Shown: piece after piece, positions 43,062 to 52,577 of the stretch | How the letters are laid out: each line of letters opens with the position of its first letter | Position numbering within the stretch: the first letter of the stretch is position 1 | Assembly (NCBI RefSeq): GCF_007859715.1 | Contig: NZ_SJPG01000001.1 | Coordinates: 2,940,728-3,004,727 of the forward strand | DNA: 64,000 nt | DNA from: Rubinisphaera italica | Lineage (GTDB): Bacteria; Planctomycetota; Planctomycetia; Planctomycetales; Planctomycetaceae | Reading direction: 5' to 3' | Notes under the pieces: generated by a model | Databases searched by the model: none | Seen by the model: the letters and a program-made list of their open reading frames with translations, nothing else | Told to the model about the DNA's origin: nothing | Position numbers and translations under genes: made by a program

Positions 43062-43949
43062 TCAAAACGAATTGGCTAATTTTTGCATTTCTCCCGACTG
43101 GGATAGTCGGAAGATCGCCTTGAGTTCAGCATCAATTATCAATATGTCGTTTCCAGACACCGCCAGCGAAACGGGCTTCTTCAATGGAGCTCCAGAAAAC
43201 AATTCACGAGGCGTCTGCGGATTCTGCAATTTCAGATCGAGTTCCCAAATCTTTGCAGCATAAGTGTCGAGAACAAAATATTTCTTTAACTTCTTAACGA
43301 TCTGAATTGGAAATTCAAATTCGACTCCACAGTCAATTTCTTTCAGTTCTCCTGAGAATTTGAGACTTCGAATTGGTTTTCCTCGAGAAGTCAGGCAGAT
43401 TAAATTCTCCTCCAGACCTTCGGCTAATCCGCGAATCCCATCAACTTTCGCGATGCGTTGAGGTGGATTTCCGTCTTTAAACACACGCCAGATCGTTTGG
43501 CTCTCTGCATCAACTGCGAATAAGTCTTCGCCTGCAGCGATGATATCGAGTGGGATACCGATGGATCCATCCGTGAGTGGTTTTAGCTGCCATTGCTCAT
43601 CACAACGATAGATTTCTCGCGTAGCCGAATCGCCAACAAATACGGTTCCATGCTGATCAACAGTCACGCATCGGATCGCGTTGAGCGGCGTTCCATACGT
43701 TTTTTCTCCACGCAATACAACTTGAATCGAATCATTTTGGACATGCCAAAGCCCTGGCAGTTTTAAATCAGCTACAAATAATTGTCCTTCGGAACCAACG
43801 GCAATGTCAATTGGATAAACAAACTTGTCGGCAGCGATAGCAGAATTGACAACCAGAGCAGTTGTACAAATCGCTACTATAATCGTGGTCGTAATTCCGC
43901 CCCACCCTTCAAGTCGATAAGCGTTATTTGACATAGAAACTTGTTTCAT
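43062..43949 (-). CDS. Secreted NHL-like beta-propeller protein
   Basis: 295 residues from an ATG at 43949 (MKQVSMSNNAYRLEGWGG), though 43934 and 44018 are also possible. A hydrophobic stretch (TTTIIVAICTTALVVNSAIAA) acts as signal peptide or anchor. The mature part has repeated blades: YPIDIAVGSEGQLFVADL, AIRCVTVDQHGTVFVGDSATREIYR, IPLDIIAAGEDLFAVDAESQTIWRV, FPIQIVKKLKKYFVLDTYAAKIWEL and KPVSLAVSGNDILIIDAELKAIFRL. That suggests a five- to six-blade NHL/SMP-30-type propeller. No catalytic residues recognised; a binding role outside the cytoplasm is likely. Confidence 0.72.
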   Translation of the reverse strand: MKQVSMSNNAYRLEGWGGITTTIIVAICTTALVVNSAIAADKFVYPIDIAVGSEGQLFVADLKLPGLWHVQNDSIQVVLRGEKTYGTPLNAIRCVTVDQHGTVFVGDSATREIYRCDEQWQLKPLTDGSIGIPLDIIAAGEDLFAVDAESQTIWRVFKDGNPPQRIAKVDGIRGLAEGLEENLICLTSRGKPIRSLKFSGELKEIDCGVEFEFPIQIVKKLKKYFVLDTYAAKIWELDLKLQNPQTPRELFSGAPLKKPVSLAVSGNDILIIDAELKAIFRLSQSGEMQKLANSF

Positions 43950-44312
43950 AGAGACACATCCACCGCTCGTCAGAAGAAGTGAGGTGGATTCTTTTTGAGA
44001 TGCATAGATTTTTGGCATATATCACTTGTGTAATAAATTGTGTATGTACTTCATCCGCAGTTAATGGTTGAGATAGCTCACGGCTTGACTGATTGAACTT
44101 ACTGAAGCCTCTCCCATTTGGGAAGTATTTCTTAAAAAAAGCCATCTCTGTTTTACAAGGGTTTGTCAGTGCTGTTTACTCTATCTGCAGTCGCAGTTTT
44201 CATCGATTGTAGTGATTGTGCGTTATCGATAATGACAATGATTTGCTAAAATTCAACATCGACTTGCATTGTCTTTTTTCTTGATCTCTGCCCAATTCCT
44301 TAGTCAGACATT

Positions 44313-45383
44313 ATGCCTTTAGCCAACACTACCGTCTGTGTTCTCACTCCCACTGGTCGGGGAGCGGTGGCGACGATTCGTGTCTGTGGCCAGCTGAAAG
44401 CACTCAGGCAAAAAGCAGAGGAGGCGGAAGTTCCATTTTTTATCGCAAGGAATGGAACACCTGCAGAAAAACAAACACTCCATCGGATCGTGTTTGGAAG
44501 CTGGGGCGATGAGGATCTGGTGATTTGCCGCACGGCAGAAGAGTGTCTGGAAATTCACTCTCATGGAGGGAAATTGGCTGTCGCTCGAATTTTGGAGAGT
44601 CTGGTCGAAGCAGGAGCTAAGCGTATCTGCTGGGAGTCTGCATTCAATCTGCACTCTGAAACATGGCTTGCAGATTATCATGTCGCTCTCTCTCGTTGTA
44701 CGACGGAAAGAACGGCTGAGTTTCTGCTTCAGCAAATGCATCAAGGAGGCTCTTTCTGGGATCGACTGCAGCAGGGGGCGGCTTCCATAAATGAAATTTC
44801 CAGTGCTCGGAAATGGACTTTGTTTGGACAGCATCTCGTGACCCCCTGGGAAGTTGTGATCGGTGGGCCTGCAAATGTCGGGAAATCGTCATTAATTAAT
44901 CGCATGCTTGGTTATGAGCGGGCAATTGTTTTCGACCAGCCGGGGACGACGCGCGATGTCGTCAGTGCAGACACGGCAATTGATGGCTGGCCCGTTCGCT
45001 TTTCGGATACCGCAGGACAACGACAAACCAGAGACGCATTAGAAACTCAGGGGATCACTTATGCGATAGCCAAACTTCAACAGGCAGATTTGCAAATTCT
45101 CGTTTTTGACCAGAGCCAAGAAACGGATGAGTTCACTCTTTCTCTAAGCGCAGAATTCCCAGAGGCGATTCTGATCTTTCATAAGTCCGATTTACCGATG
45201 AATTCCTCGTGGGAACAAATCGAATTTCCTATATCCCCCCTTCCCGTTTCCAGTAAAACCGGTGAAGGAATTGAAGCAGTCATCTCTAAAATATCGGACA
45301 GACTAGTCCCGGCGCTGCCTCCCGAAGGTGCGGTCTATCCAGTTTCCAAGAGCCAGCGTAAATTGCTGGAAAAGCAAATCTGA
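44313..45383 (+). CDS. Short MnmE (TrmE)-like GTPase lacking the C-terminal Cys motif
   Basis: 356 residues against ~450 for MnmE. The N-terminus (ANTTVCVLTPTGRGAVATIRVCG) and LEIHSHGGKLAVARILESL near 88 match MnmE's tetrahydrofolate-binding domain. The helical part is shortened. The G domain starts near 178: G1 GGPANVGKSS, switch region PGTTRDVVS, G3 DTAGQ near 232, G4 reads HKSD instead of NKxD near 290, and G5 SSKTG near 312. It ends at KLLEKQI, with no helical tail and no CxGK motif, which MnmE needs for tRNA wobble-uridine modification. It is therefore unlikely to be the functional MnmE. It may be a paralogue with another GTPase role. Confidence 0.78.
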   Translation: MPLANTTVCVLTPTGRGAVATIRVCGQLKALRQKAEEAEVPFFIARNGTPAEKQTLHRIVFGSWGDEDLVICRTAEECLEIHSHGGKLAVARILESLVEAGAKRICWESAFNLHSETWLADYHVALSRCTTERTAEFLLQQMHQGGSFWDRLQQGAASINEISSARKWTLFGQHLVTPWEVVIGGPANVGKSSLINRMLGYERAIVFDQPGTTRDVVSADTAIDGWPVRFSDTAGQRQTRDALETQGITYAIAKLQQADLQILVFDQSQETDEFTLSLSAEFPEAILIFHKSDLPMNSSWEQIEFPISPLPVSSKTGEGIEAVISKISDRLVPALPPEGAVYPVSKSQRKLLEKQI

Positions 45384-45429
45384 AATGACTTTCGCTTAAG
45401 AACCGATTACTGAGAATGTTTAAAATATT

Positions 45430-46668
45430 ATGGTGAACTTTCCGACGATGTACCGAGTGAAACGTCAGTTCGATGGACCGGTTGTTGATGATCTTCAAAC
45501 GGAAGTGAAGACATCCATTAACGCTTTGCTGGCTAATCACAAATTTGTTCCAGGTGCGAAAATTGGAATTGCGGTTGGTAGTCGTGGGATTGCGTCGCTG
45601 GCAACAAGCATCAAAGCGATTGTGCTGGAAGTCAGGAATTCTGGTTTCAAGCCTTTTCTGATCCCAGCCATGGGAAGCCATGGCGGAGCGACTCCAGCAG
45701 GTCAAAGGCAGATTTTGCAGAATCTGGGAATCAATTTCTCGGAACTCAATATGGAATGCCTGGCTGAAATGTCAACAAGTGTGATCGGCACAACCTCTGA
45801 TGATGTGCCGGTGCATTTTGCACAAACAGCTATGGGGATGGATGGTCTGCTGATTTGTAATCGCATCAAACCGCATACTCGTTTTACAGGCAACGTCCAA
45901 TCCGGATTACTGAAAATGATGACGGTCGGACTCGGCAAAGAAAATGGAGCGGCCACTTATCATCGAGCGGAACGGGAACTGGAGTTCGACAATCTGATTC
46001 GTGAGGCTGCTGGAATCATTATCGAAAAAACTCCAATCATTGGCGGTATCGCACTCATTGAAAATCAATCGAAACAGATTGCAGAATTAATTTCCGTTCC
46101 TGCACATGAAATGATCGATCGTGAACCAGCCTTGCTCAAACGAGCTTCGGAACTTGTTCCTCGTCTTCCACTGCAAAAAATCGATTTACTGATTGTCGAT
46201 GAAATCGGAAAAGAAGTCAGCGGGACAGGTATGGACACAAATGTTGTCGGCAGAAAATTCAACGATCATGTTTCTCATCCTCAAGACTGGTGCCAAACTT
46301 CTCTCATTTATATTCGCGGGCTCACCTGTGCGACCGCGGGAAATGCAACGGGAATCGGTATGGCGGAATTCACGAATCCAGAAGCAGTCGCTCAAGTGGA
46401 CTGGGTGAAGACACGTATCAATTCCATCACAGCCGGCCATCCCACTGCTGCCATGTGTCCGGTTATTCTCGATGATGACAAAGCGGTCATCGAAGCGGCT
46501 ATGCAAATTGCGGGAGAGAATCTGCAAATTTTGCATATCCGCAACACCGCTCAATTGAACGAAGTATATGTCAGCCAGAGTGGACTGGAGGAACTCCAAC
46601 AGCTCGAACCGAGTTGCATTAGCTCAAGTTGCGATAACTATTGCGGCGAATATTTGCATGGATTTTGA
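45430..46668 (+). CDS. LarA N-terminal-domain (DUF2088) protein
   Basis: 412 residues. The first half (VPGAKIGIAVGSRGIASLATSIKAIV near 40 and IPAMGSHGGATPAGQRQIL near 78) is the nickel-pincer lactate racemase N-terminal fold (DUF2088). NRIKPHTRFTGNVQSGLLKMMTVGLGKENGA near 150 is the conserved HTxF/GK region. The C-terminal half (DLLIVDEIGKEVSGTGMDTNVVGR) is typical of the stand-alone relatives, which are probably not lactate racemases and whose substrate is unknown. It starts 46 bp after the GTPase gene, so both may be co-transcribed. Which ATG is used (45430 or 45448) is uncertain. Confidence 0.82.
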   Translation: MVNFPTMYRVKRQFDGPVVDDLQTEVKTSINALLANHKFVPGAKIGIAVGSRGIASLATSIKAIVLEVRNSGFKPFLIPAMGSHGGATPAGQRQILQNLGINFSELNMECLAEMSTSVIGTTSDDVPVHFAQTAMGMDGLLICNRIKPHTRFTGNVQSGLLKMMTVGLGKENGAATYHRAERELEFDNLIREAAGIIIEKTPIIGGIALIENQSKQIAELISVPAHEMIDREPALLKRASELVPRLPLQKIDLLIVDEIGKEVSGTGMDTNVVGRKFNDHVSHPQDWCQTSLIYIRGLTCATAGNATGIGMAEFTNPEAVAQVDWVKTRINSITAGHPTAAMCPVILDDDKAVIEAAMQIAGENLQILHIRNTAQLNEVYVSQSGLEELQQLEPSCISSSCDNYCGEYLHGF

Positions 46669-46946
46669 TTTCTGAAAATCGTGTCAAGCATAAAATCTGC
46701 AATTTTTTGCAGCAAATAATTTCTGGAATAATATCTTAGCGATTTCATTAATTATCGTTTACACTTGACTAGTTCAGCAGAAATCCAATTCTGGAATCCA
46801 AAAAGACTCGCTAAGAAATCGTGTCCTATCTTCGACGGTTTCTTCGGTCGAATTCCTGGCTGAAATTGCGGGAAGCACGCATGTGTCGTGACCTGTTGAA
46901 CATGTTCACCTCAACGGCATCTCGTCAAATTACAGGAGAAACGATT

Positions 46947-47435
46947 ATGAGTTCTTACAGAAATCTGACCGCTCGCGACATTATGGTTCGCAAAGTGATA
47001 ACTCTGCGACCTCAGATGGAAGTGATGGATGCGATTCGGGTGATGATGAAACATAAGATCGCCGGAGCTCCGGTCGTCAACGATCATGGACGATATTTGG
47101 GAGTCTTCTCCGAGAAAAGCTCACTGAGTGTTTTACTGGGCATGGAATACGATAGTGATCCGACAACCGAAATTCGCTCGTATGTCGACACCACTGCTCG
47201 ATTCGTTCACGAAGATACAGATATGTTGAGTATTGTCGATATTTTCCTGAATGAACCCTACCGACGTCTCCCTGTATTAAGAGATCAGGACGAGTTGGTA
47301 GGACTTGTGTGCCGCAGGGATGTGTTGCGTGCATTTAACGATGGCATGCGAAAACGACAGAAGGCAACTGGCGATTCCGGTATTCTGTATTTCAGCAGTG
47401 TGACACTGCGCGAAGATTCCACAATTATCTCCTGA
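46947..47435 (+). CDS. Two-CBS-domain protein
   Basis: 162 residues from the ATG at 46947, chosen because AGGAGA precedes it (the longer frame from 46821 has none). Two CBS domains: LTARDIMVRKVITLRPQMEVMDAIRVMMKHKIAGAPVVN from ~9, and VHEDTDMLSIVDIFLNEPYRRLPVLRDQDELVGLVCRRDVL from ~95. Together they make one Bateman module that binds adenosine nucleotides. No partner domain is attached, so it probably regulates another protein. The end has a terminator about 35 bp downstream. Confidence 0.85.
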   Translation: MSSYRNLTARDIMVRKVITLRPQMEVMDAIRVMMKHKIAGAPVVNDHGRYLGVFSEKSSLSVLLGMEYDSDPTTEIRSYVDTTARFVHEDTDMLSIVDIFLNEPYRRLPVLRDQDELVGLVCRRDVLRAFNDGMRKRQKATGDSGILYFSSVTLREDSTIIS

Positions 47436-47470
47436 GTGAAGTGAGTCCATGACTTTGATTGACAAGCCAG

Positions 47471-47498
47471 CAGGGTGCCCAACCGGGTGCCCTGTTTT
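47471..47498 (+). terminator. Rho-independent terminator after the CBS gene
   Basis: CAGGGTGCCC, loop AACC, GGGTGCCCTG, then TTTT. The arms pair over ten positions, including two central G-U pairs. It lies 36 bp after the CBS stop in the right direction. Confidence 0.7.
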
Positions 47499-47596
47499 CG
47501 TTGATGTCAAAGAAAGTTGCTCAAGATTGTGATTGCTGAATGACTCAATTATCATGATGGAATTCACGTCCCGATTTCACTGTTCTGTGGTTGCTC

Positions 47597-48766
47597 ATGA
47601 ATTCTCGCCGCAGTGTTGCCCTGTTGATTGAATCGTCAAATGCGTATGCGCGAGGCTTGCTGGCTGGTGTGGTGACATATGTCCGACAGCATGCGAACTG
47701 GTCGATTTTTCTGCCGGAGCAGGAACGGGGAGCCACTCCGCCTAAATGGCTTTCGAGTTGGAATGGAGATGGCTTGCTGGTTCGGATTGAAACGGATGAA
47801 ATCGCACGCGTTGTTCGAAAATCCAAATTGCCTTTAGTCGACTTGAGTGCCGCCCGCTATTTGAGTGACGTCCCCTGGGTCGAAACCGATGATTCAGCAA
47901 TTGCAATACTGGCCGCAGAACATTTGATGGAGCGGGGATTTCAGCATCTGGCTTATTGCGGCGACCCTGGATTCCAATGGTCCATATTGCGACATCAGGA
48001 ATTTGAAAAGCAGATTCTGCAGCCTGGTCGCAGTTTCCATCTGCATGAATCGATTCCCCGTTACGACGAAAAGTATTCCTGGAAACGCGAAAAACGCAGG
48101 CTTGCCAATTGGATTGAAAAACTGCCGAAGCCGGTGGCGATCTTTGCCTGTTACGATATCAAAGCTCAGCAACTTCTCGATGTCTGTCGCGAACTCGGCA
48201 TCTCCGTTCCCGAACAGGTTGCCGTTCTGGGAGTCGATAACGATGAGCTGCTGTGCGAATTGTGCAGTCCCCCCCTTTCGAGTGTGATCCCGAATGCTCA
48301 TCAAGCTGGCTTTCAGGCAGCGGCAATGCTGGATCGAATGATGAATGGGGAAGAAGTTTCCACCGAAGCGATATTCATCGAGCCACTAGGTATTCAGACA
48401 CGGCAATCAACAGACTTACTGGCAATTGATGACGCTGATATCGCGAAAGCTTTTCGTTACATTCGCGAACATGCCACCGCAAACATCCGTGTGAGTGATC
48501 TACTTCGGCACATCCCACTCTCTCGCCGAATGCTGGAACATCGCTTTTTAAAATATCTGGGACGGACACCCCATCAGGAAATTCAACGTCAGCGGATTCT
48601 GAAAGTCAAAGATTTTTTGTGCAGTACGAATCTCACGTTGGCAGAAATTGCCCGCAACACAGGCTTTGAACATGCCGAATATCTTTCGGTTGTCTTCAAA
48701 CGTGAAACCGGTCAGACACCTCGGGAATACCGGAATCAAACCGGGACGAATCATATTTGGAGTTAA
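47597..48766 (+). CDS. XylR-type regulator: LacI-like sensor plus AraC DNA-binding domain
   Basis: 389 residues from the ATG at 47597. Residues ~1-265 are a periplasmic-binding-protein-like ligand domain as in LacI (VALLIESSNAYARGLLAGVVTYV, FQHLAYCGDPGFQWSILRHQEFE, VAVLGVDNDELLCELCSPPLSSVIPN). Residues ~285-385 are an AraC double helix-turn-helix (IRVSDLLRHIPLSRRMLEHRFLKYLGRTPHQEI, then LAEIARNTGFEHAEYLSVVFKRETGQTPREYR). Such regulators respond to pentoses or related sugars in relatives. No sugar-use operon adjoins it, so its targets are elsewhere. An ATG without strong ribosome-binding site is used; the TTG at 47591 is unlikely. Confidence 0.9.
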   Translation: MNSRRSVALLIESSNAYARGLLAGVVTYVRQHANWSIFLPEQERGATPPKWLSSWNGDGLLVRIETDEIARVVRKSKLPLVDLSAARYLSDVPWVETDDSAIAILAAEHLMERGFQHLAYCGDPGFQWSILRHQEFEKQILQPGRSFHLHESIPRYDEKYSWKREKRRLANWIEKLPKPVAIFACYDIKAQQLLDVCRELGISVPEQVAVLGVDNDELLCELCSPPLSSVIPNAHQAGFQAAAMLDRMMNGEEVSTEAIFIEPLGIQTRQSTDLLAIDDADIAKAFRYIREHATANIRVSDLLRHIPLSRRMLEHRFLKYLGRTPHQEIQRQRILKVKDFLCSTNLTLAEIARNTGFEHAEYLSVVFKRETGQTPREYRNQTGTNHIWS

Positions 48767-48957
48767 TTTGTGCATAACGATGAGTGGCTGTGGTCTAACG
48801 AAGTAAACCCCCGAGAATAGTGACTATCTGGGAGCTGCGCTACGCTTCGACACCAGCTACGCAGACTTTAAAAATGAAGTCAGTTTCACAGTTTTTACAA
48901 GTACGTTATTGTTAGGAAACTAATCTGCCTAAATGACTCCCGAGAAGTAACAACTGT

Positions 48958-49992
48958 ATGAATTCCTGGTCCAGTTTGACTCACTTAGAAGCTGATCGCT
49001 TTGCGGTCATCAAGCGGCCGGTCATCATTCTGGCGCTGCTGACGTTGTTGATCGTTGGTGGCACACTTGGGTTTCGCATTGTGAATGAAACCAGCTGGCT
49101 GGAATCGTTGTATCTGGCGGTGATTACGTTAACAACTCTTGGATGTCGTGATCCCGCAACTTCAAATGCAACGATGGCCTTTGTTGTCATCTATCTTGGC
49201 TTTGGACTGGGGCTGTTCAGTTACAGTCTGTTTTCTCTCGGCCAAAGCCTGCTCGATCCCCAATTTCGTCAATTCTGGAAACAACGACGCATGATCAACA
49301 AAATCGACTCTCTGAAAGATCATCACATTGTCTGCGGCTTCGGACGAATGGGCCGGACAATCTGCGAGTATCTGGATCGACGAAATCGTCCATTTGTTGT
49401 CATTGACCTCGATGGCGATGTCCTGGAAGCTCACTGCACCGCTCACAACTGGCTCTACATTGTAGGAGATGCAACGGACGATGTGCATTTGCAGAACGCG
49501 GGGATCAGCCGGGCATCGTCTCTGGCTTCGGTCCTGCCTTCCGATTCTGATAACACGTATGTCGTTCTCTCCGCCCGTATGCTGAACAACGGTTTGCAGA
49601 TCGTTGCTCGGGCCAGCGATGAGAAAGCGATTCAGAAAATCGAACGAGCCGGGGCGACCCGCGTTATCAGCCCCTTCAGCAGCGGGGGCATGAAAATGGC
49701 TCGCTTCATGATTAATCCCTCCGTCGAAAGCTTCGTCGAAGTTGCCGACAAACACGACTCCGATCTCGAACTGGTCGATATACAAATCAAGGAAACGAGT
49801 TCTCTCGTCGGCAAAAAGCTCTCTGAAACAAAACTGGCCGAGCAAGGCGTGATGATCCTCGCCATCCGCCGCGCCAACGGCGAACAACTTCTACCCCCAC
49901 CCGGAGCTTCAATCCTGCACGCGGGGGATAACCTGTTTGCCTTTGGGCATGCGAATAAGGTGGCGATGGTGATTAGTAATTGTGAGGAGTGA
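48958..49992 (+). CDS. Two-helix ion channel with RCK (TrkA-N/TrkA-C) domains and an atypical filter
   Basis: 344 residues. Helix 1 at ~20-40 (PVIILALLTLLIVGGTLGFRIV), pore helix and filter at ~47-66 and helix 2 at ~68-92 match 2TM bacterial K+ channels. The filter reads TLGCRD where TVGYGD is usual. The soluble part has an RCK Rossmann domain (HHIVCGFGRMGRTICEYL near 122, FVVIDLDGD near 145) and a TrkA-C domain from ~260 (LVDIQIKETSSLVGKKLSETKL). This fits the Kch/GsuK-like layout with a cytosolic gating ring. A change at the second glycine of the filter should alter or abolish K+ selectivity. See findings. Confidence 0.87.
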   Translation: MNSWSSLTHLEADRFAVIKRPVIILALLTLLIVGGTLGFRIVNETSWLESLYLAVITLTTLGCRDPATSNATMAFVVIYLGFGLGLFSYSLFSLGQSLLDPQFRQFWKQRRMINKIDSLKDHHIVCGFGRMGRTICEYLDRRNRPFVVIDLDGDVLEAHCTAHNWLYIVGDATDDVHLQNAGISRASSLASVLPSDSDNTYVVLSARMLNNGLQIVARASDEKAIQKIERAGATRVISPFSSGGMKMARFMINPSVESFVEVADKHDSDLELVDIQIKETSSLVGKKLSETKLAEQGVMILAIRRANGEQLLPPPGASILHAGDNLFAFGHANKVAMVISNCEE

Positions 49993-50122
49993 GCTCATTG
50001 AGTCGTAAACTGTATATTCTCACTTCGTGTTAATATTCGTGATTTTCAGGTAGGCAATCTCCAAAAATTCCGTTACTTGTGATGAGAGAGTAGAAAAACG
50101 CAGGCTTTTTCGGAGGAAGTTC

Positions 50123-50533
50123 ATGAAAGATTGCATTCGCGGATTATGGACGTTGCTGATTGTAGTTCTGCTAATTCCCGCATTTGGAATGGCGGATGAG
50201 GAGAAACCTGAGCAAAAGAAAACGTTTGAAGGGACCTGGAATAATCGCAAGTACAATTCTTCCGGCCCTCTCCGATGCGAAGCCCGGCCGGGAGAGGACG
50301 GGAAGGTGAAAGCGACTTTCTCGGGGACATTCATGGGCGATCCATTCTCATATGATGTCGAATTCAGTGCAAAACCGGGCAACGGACAGACGGATCTCAT
50401 CGGCAAAGCGACCGTCAGCGGTCATATCTATGACTGGACCGGTTCCCTGAAAGGCACACGGCTGTACGGCAAATATCTCGGAACGAATGGCTACAACGGA
50501 GAATTCGTTCTAAATGAAGCCCGGAGTAACTGA
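50123..50533 (+). CDS. Small secreted protein of unknown function
   Basis: 136 residues. GGAGG lies 7 bases before the ATG at 50123. The signal peptide runs to about residue 24 (LWTLLIVVLLIPAFGMADEE). The mature part is a short all-beta-looking domain (KTFEGTWNNRKYNSSGPLRCEA, GKVKATFSGTFMGDPFSYDVEF, YDWTGSLKGTRLYGKYLGTNGYNGEFVL), as in lipocalin-like planctomycete exported proteins. Its stop is 38 bp from the convergent cytochrome gene. I do not recognise the family. Confidence 0.72.
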   Translation: MKDCIRGLWTLLIVVLLIPAFGMADEEKPEQKKTFEGTWNNRKYNSSGPLRCEARPGEDGKVKATFSGTFMGDPFSYDVEFSAKPGNGQTDLIGKATVSGHIYDWTGSLKGTRLYGKYLGTNGYNGEFVLNEARSN

Positions 50534-50571
50534 TAGCAATCGTGTTCTTTACAGGATAAGGCCAATCCCGT

Positions 50572-51933
50572 TTAAAGAGTTTTCAGATATTCAAGCAAAG
50601 CTTTTTTATCGGCTGATGAAAGCGTGTTTGGATAATCGTGTCCCGAATTGCTTTTGCCAGGTTTGGAAGTGTCAAAATATCTTCTCCTCTCAGCAGGAGC
50701 AGTGACTTCGACCGGGGTTCGATCATAAGCTGAAAACGTAACTCCAACGGCCTCGGTGTCATACTTCTGAGACTCTTTCTTCCAGACTTCAGGACGTTTT
50801 TCCAGCGAAAGCACTCCTTCGAGAGTCGGTACACTTCCGTTGTGGAAATAAGGGGCAGAAGCCCATATTCCATCAAGAGGTGGTGCAACATAGCCTTCAG
50901 GATTCTCGATGATTTTACGAGCACCGTAATGAGACAGCCAGCTTTTTCCATAGTTGGCTCGATGCTCTCTGCTTAACGCTTGTAGCCGAACAGGATCGGT
51001 CCCGATCACTTCGATGGGAATCGTTCGCTGGGGATAAGTCGGAGAATCTCCGTAAGTCCCATGGCACTCGACACAATTCTTGTGAAAGACCAACTCCCCT
51101 GCTCTGGCTAAATCTGCATTAATTTCGAAGGGATATTTGGGAGCCTCGATCGATTCCAGATAAGCGTAGATATCTTTGAAGTCACTTTCCCATTCATCAA
51201 GTTGCGCGCGATCGTTTTCGCGAATGAGAACGAAGGGAATCAATGCCCGATAGTCTTTTTCAACAAAGCCATCGATATACAGGTATTTCCTTTTCTTGAA
51301 ATGCCACCAGGGGGGAGGCTCCATATCATGGTGAATCATTCTGGGCGGTGAGCGAAAGGAAAGAATATTCATATCGTGATCGCGATAAGATTCGAGAGCC
51401 ACACCAAACATGACGGCGTTTGTTGTTCCGTTTGTGCCTCCCATTGGGAAGAAAATGGAGCTCAAATCGCGTGAAGAAAGAGGTTTTCCGATGCGAAGTT
51501 TCGTTGTGCGAACATCGTCTGTTAGCGTTTGCAGTGCGTAATTGGAATTCGGCAAACCGGGGATCACCCATCCTGCGACTTCTCCGCCATGGCAGGAAAA
51601 GCAGTTCATGAAATACTGACCATTATTGTTGACCACATATTGCAACGGTTTTTCCGAACGCTCACTGGGACGATTGGTTAAACCATAGTAGGAGAATATT
51701 TCTTCTCGTCGCAAATCTAATGGAAGCATTTCCAACCGGTTTCGTTCTGCCTCAGGCCAGCTTTGCCAGAGATTTTCGAAGGTATCGTTGTCGAAATCGG
51801 GAATCAGATAAGGTTTGTTGAGAATAAACCAGTAGCCGCGCTCTGCCGGGGAAAAATGTGCAGGTGGTTCCTGTGCATCAATTCGTGAGGTCAGGCAGGA
51901 AAGCAAAATTAGAGTAGCCAGACTCCATTGCAT
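50572..51933 (-). CDS. Secreted di-haem cytochrome c
   Basis: 453 residues from the ATG at 51933, which follows CAGGAG at good distance; the longer frame up to 52149 is ignored. The signal peptide ends near DAQEPPA. Two CxxCH haem sites: CFSCHGG near 115 and CVECHGT near 295, the second followed by a normal cytochrome layout (GKSWLSHYGARKIIENPEGYVAPPLDGIWASAPYFHNGSVPTLEGVL). The last part recalls the di-haem peroxidase/cytochrome group found beside planctomycete dehydrogenases. An electron-carrying or peroxidase-like role in the periplasm is likely. Confidence 0.82.
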   Translation of the reverse strand: MQWSLATLILLSCLTSRIDAQEPPAHFSPAERGYWFILNKPYLIPDFDNDTFENLWQSWPEAERNRLEMLPLDLRREEIFSYYGLTNRPSERSEKPLQYVVNNNGQYFMNCFSCHGGEVAGWVIPGLPNSNYALQTLTDDVRTTKLRIGKPLSSRDLSSIFFPMGGTNGTTNAVMFGVALESYRDHDMNILSFRSPPRMIHHDMEPPPWWHFKKRKYLYIDGFVEKDYRALIPFVLIRENDRAQLDEWESDFKDIYAYLESIEAPKYPFEINADLARAGELVFHKNCVECHGTYGDSPTYPQRTIPIEVIGTDPVRLQALSREHRANYGKSWLSHYGARKIIENPEGYVAPPLDGIWASAPYFHNGSVPTLEGVLSLEKRPEVWKKESQKYDTEAVGVTFSAYDRTPVEVTAPAERRRYFDTSKPGKSNSGHDYPNTLSSADKKALLEYLKTL

Positions 51934-52031
51934 GTCAAAAAATCTCCTGAAAGAATGATCCAGGATATTATAGACATCATAGTCTTGGTAGACAGTGCAT
52001 TCAGACCCCAATGAAGTCGTATTAGCGTAAC

Positions 52032-52577
52032 TTATGGAGCCCGTTTTTTTAATTTTCGCTGCAAAGTCCGTCGTGGAATACCCAACTGTCGGGCGGCTTC
52101 GGAAATATTTTCTCCACAGTCTGCCAGAACTCGCTGAATGTGCTCCCATTCCGTTTCGGCAAGAGTTTGCGGTTTGTATTGAATTTCCACGGACCGATTT
52201 CCACGATCTGGTAGTGTTGTGAAGGCTGAGAGGATTTTATCGGTATCGGCCGGTTTCGTGACATAATTCCAAGCCCCGGCCCGCATTGCCTCGACGGCTG
52301 TCGTGATGCTGCCATAACCAGTGAGCATCACACATCTGGTATTTGGGGAGATTTGTGTAATAGTTTCCAGTAATTCTAAGCCAGAACGTCCCGTCATATT
52401 CAAATCGACCAAAGCGTATTGCGGCTTTTCGTGATGGATGAACTGGACAGCTTCGTCATAGTCAGCCGCCACGACGGCTCGAAAACCGCGCGACTGAATC
52501 GCCCGGGCGAGTCGAGAGCGGAGCATTTCGTCATCATCGACAATTAAGAAAAGTTCTCTCAGGCCGTCTTGTATCAT
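52032..52577 (-). CDS. RegA/ActR-type response regulator
   Basis: 181 residues. Two adjacent ATGs (52580 and 52577) follow GGAGG; the second has the better 5-base spacing. The receiver domain has DDDE near 18, phospho-acceptor aspartate in VDLNMTG near 61, MLTGYG near 90, and KPA near 112. The end ([37 protein letters not shown]) is a Fis-type helix-turn-helix, almost as in RegA/ActR/PrrA. The long linker is proline/glutamine containing. Such regulators control redox or energy genes. No histidine kinase is within the window, so the partner is elsewhere. Confidence 0.9.
   Translation of the reverse strand: MIQDGLRELFLIVDDDEMLRSRLARAIQSRGFRAVVAADYDEAVQFIHHEKPQYALVDLNMTGRSGLELLETITQISPNTRCVMLTGYGSITTAVEAMRAGAWNYVTKPADTDKILSAFTTLPDRGNRSVEIQYKPQTLAETEWEHIQRVLADCGENISEAARQLGIPRRTLQRKLKKRAP

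Noticed and set aside
42817..43065. 82-codon minus-strand frame
   Set aside because: Composition is not protein-like and it contains part of the intergenic repeat; no support.
49162..49887. 241-codon minus-strand frame
   Set aside because: Antisense to the RCK domains of the channel gene, which show strong motifs; a shadow frame.
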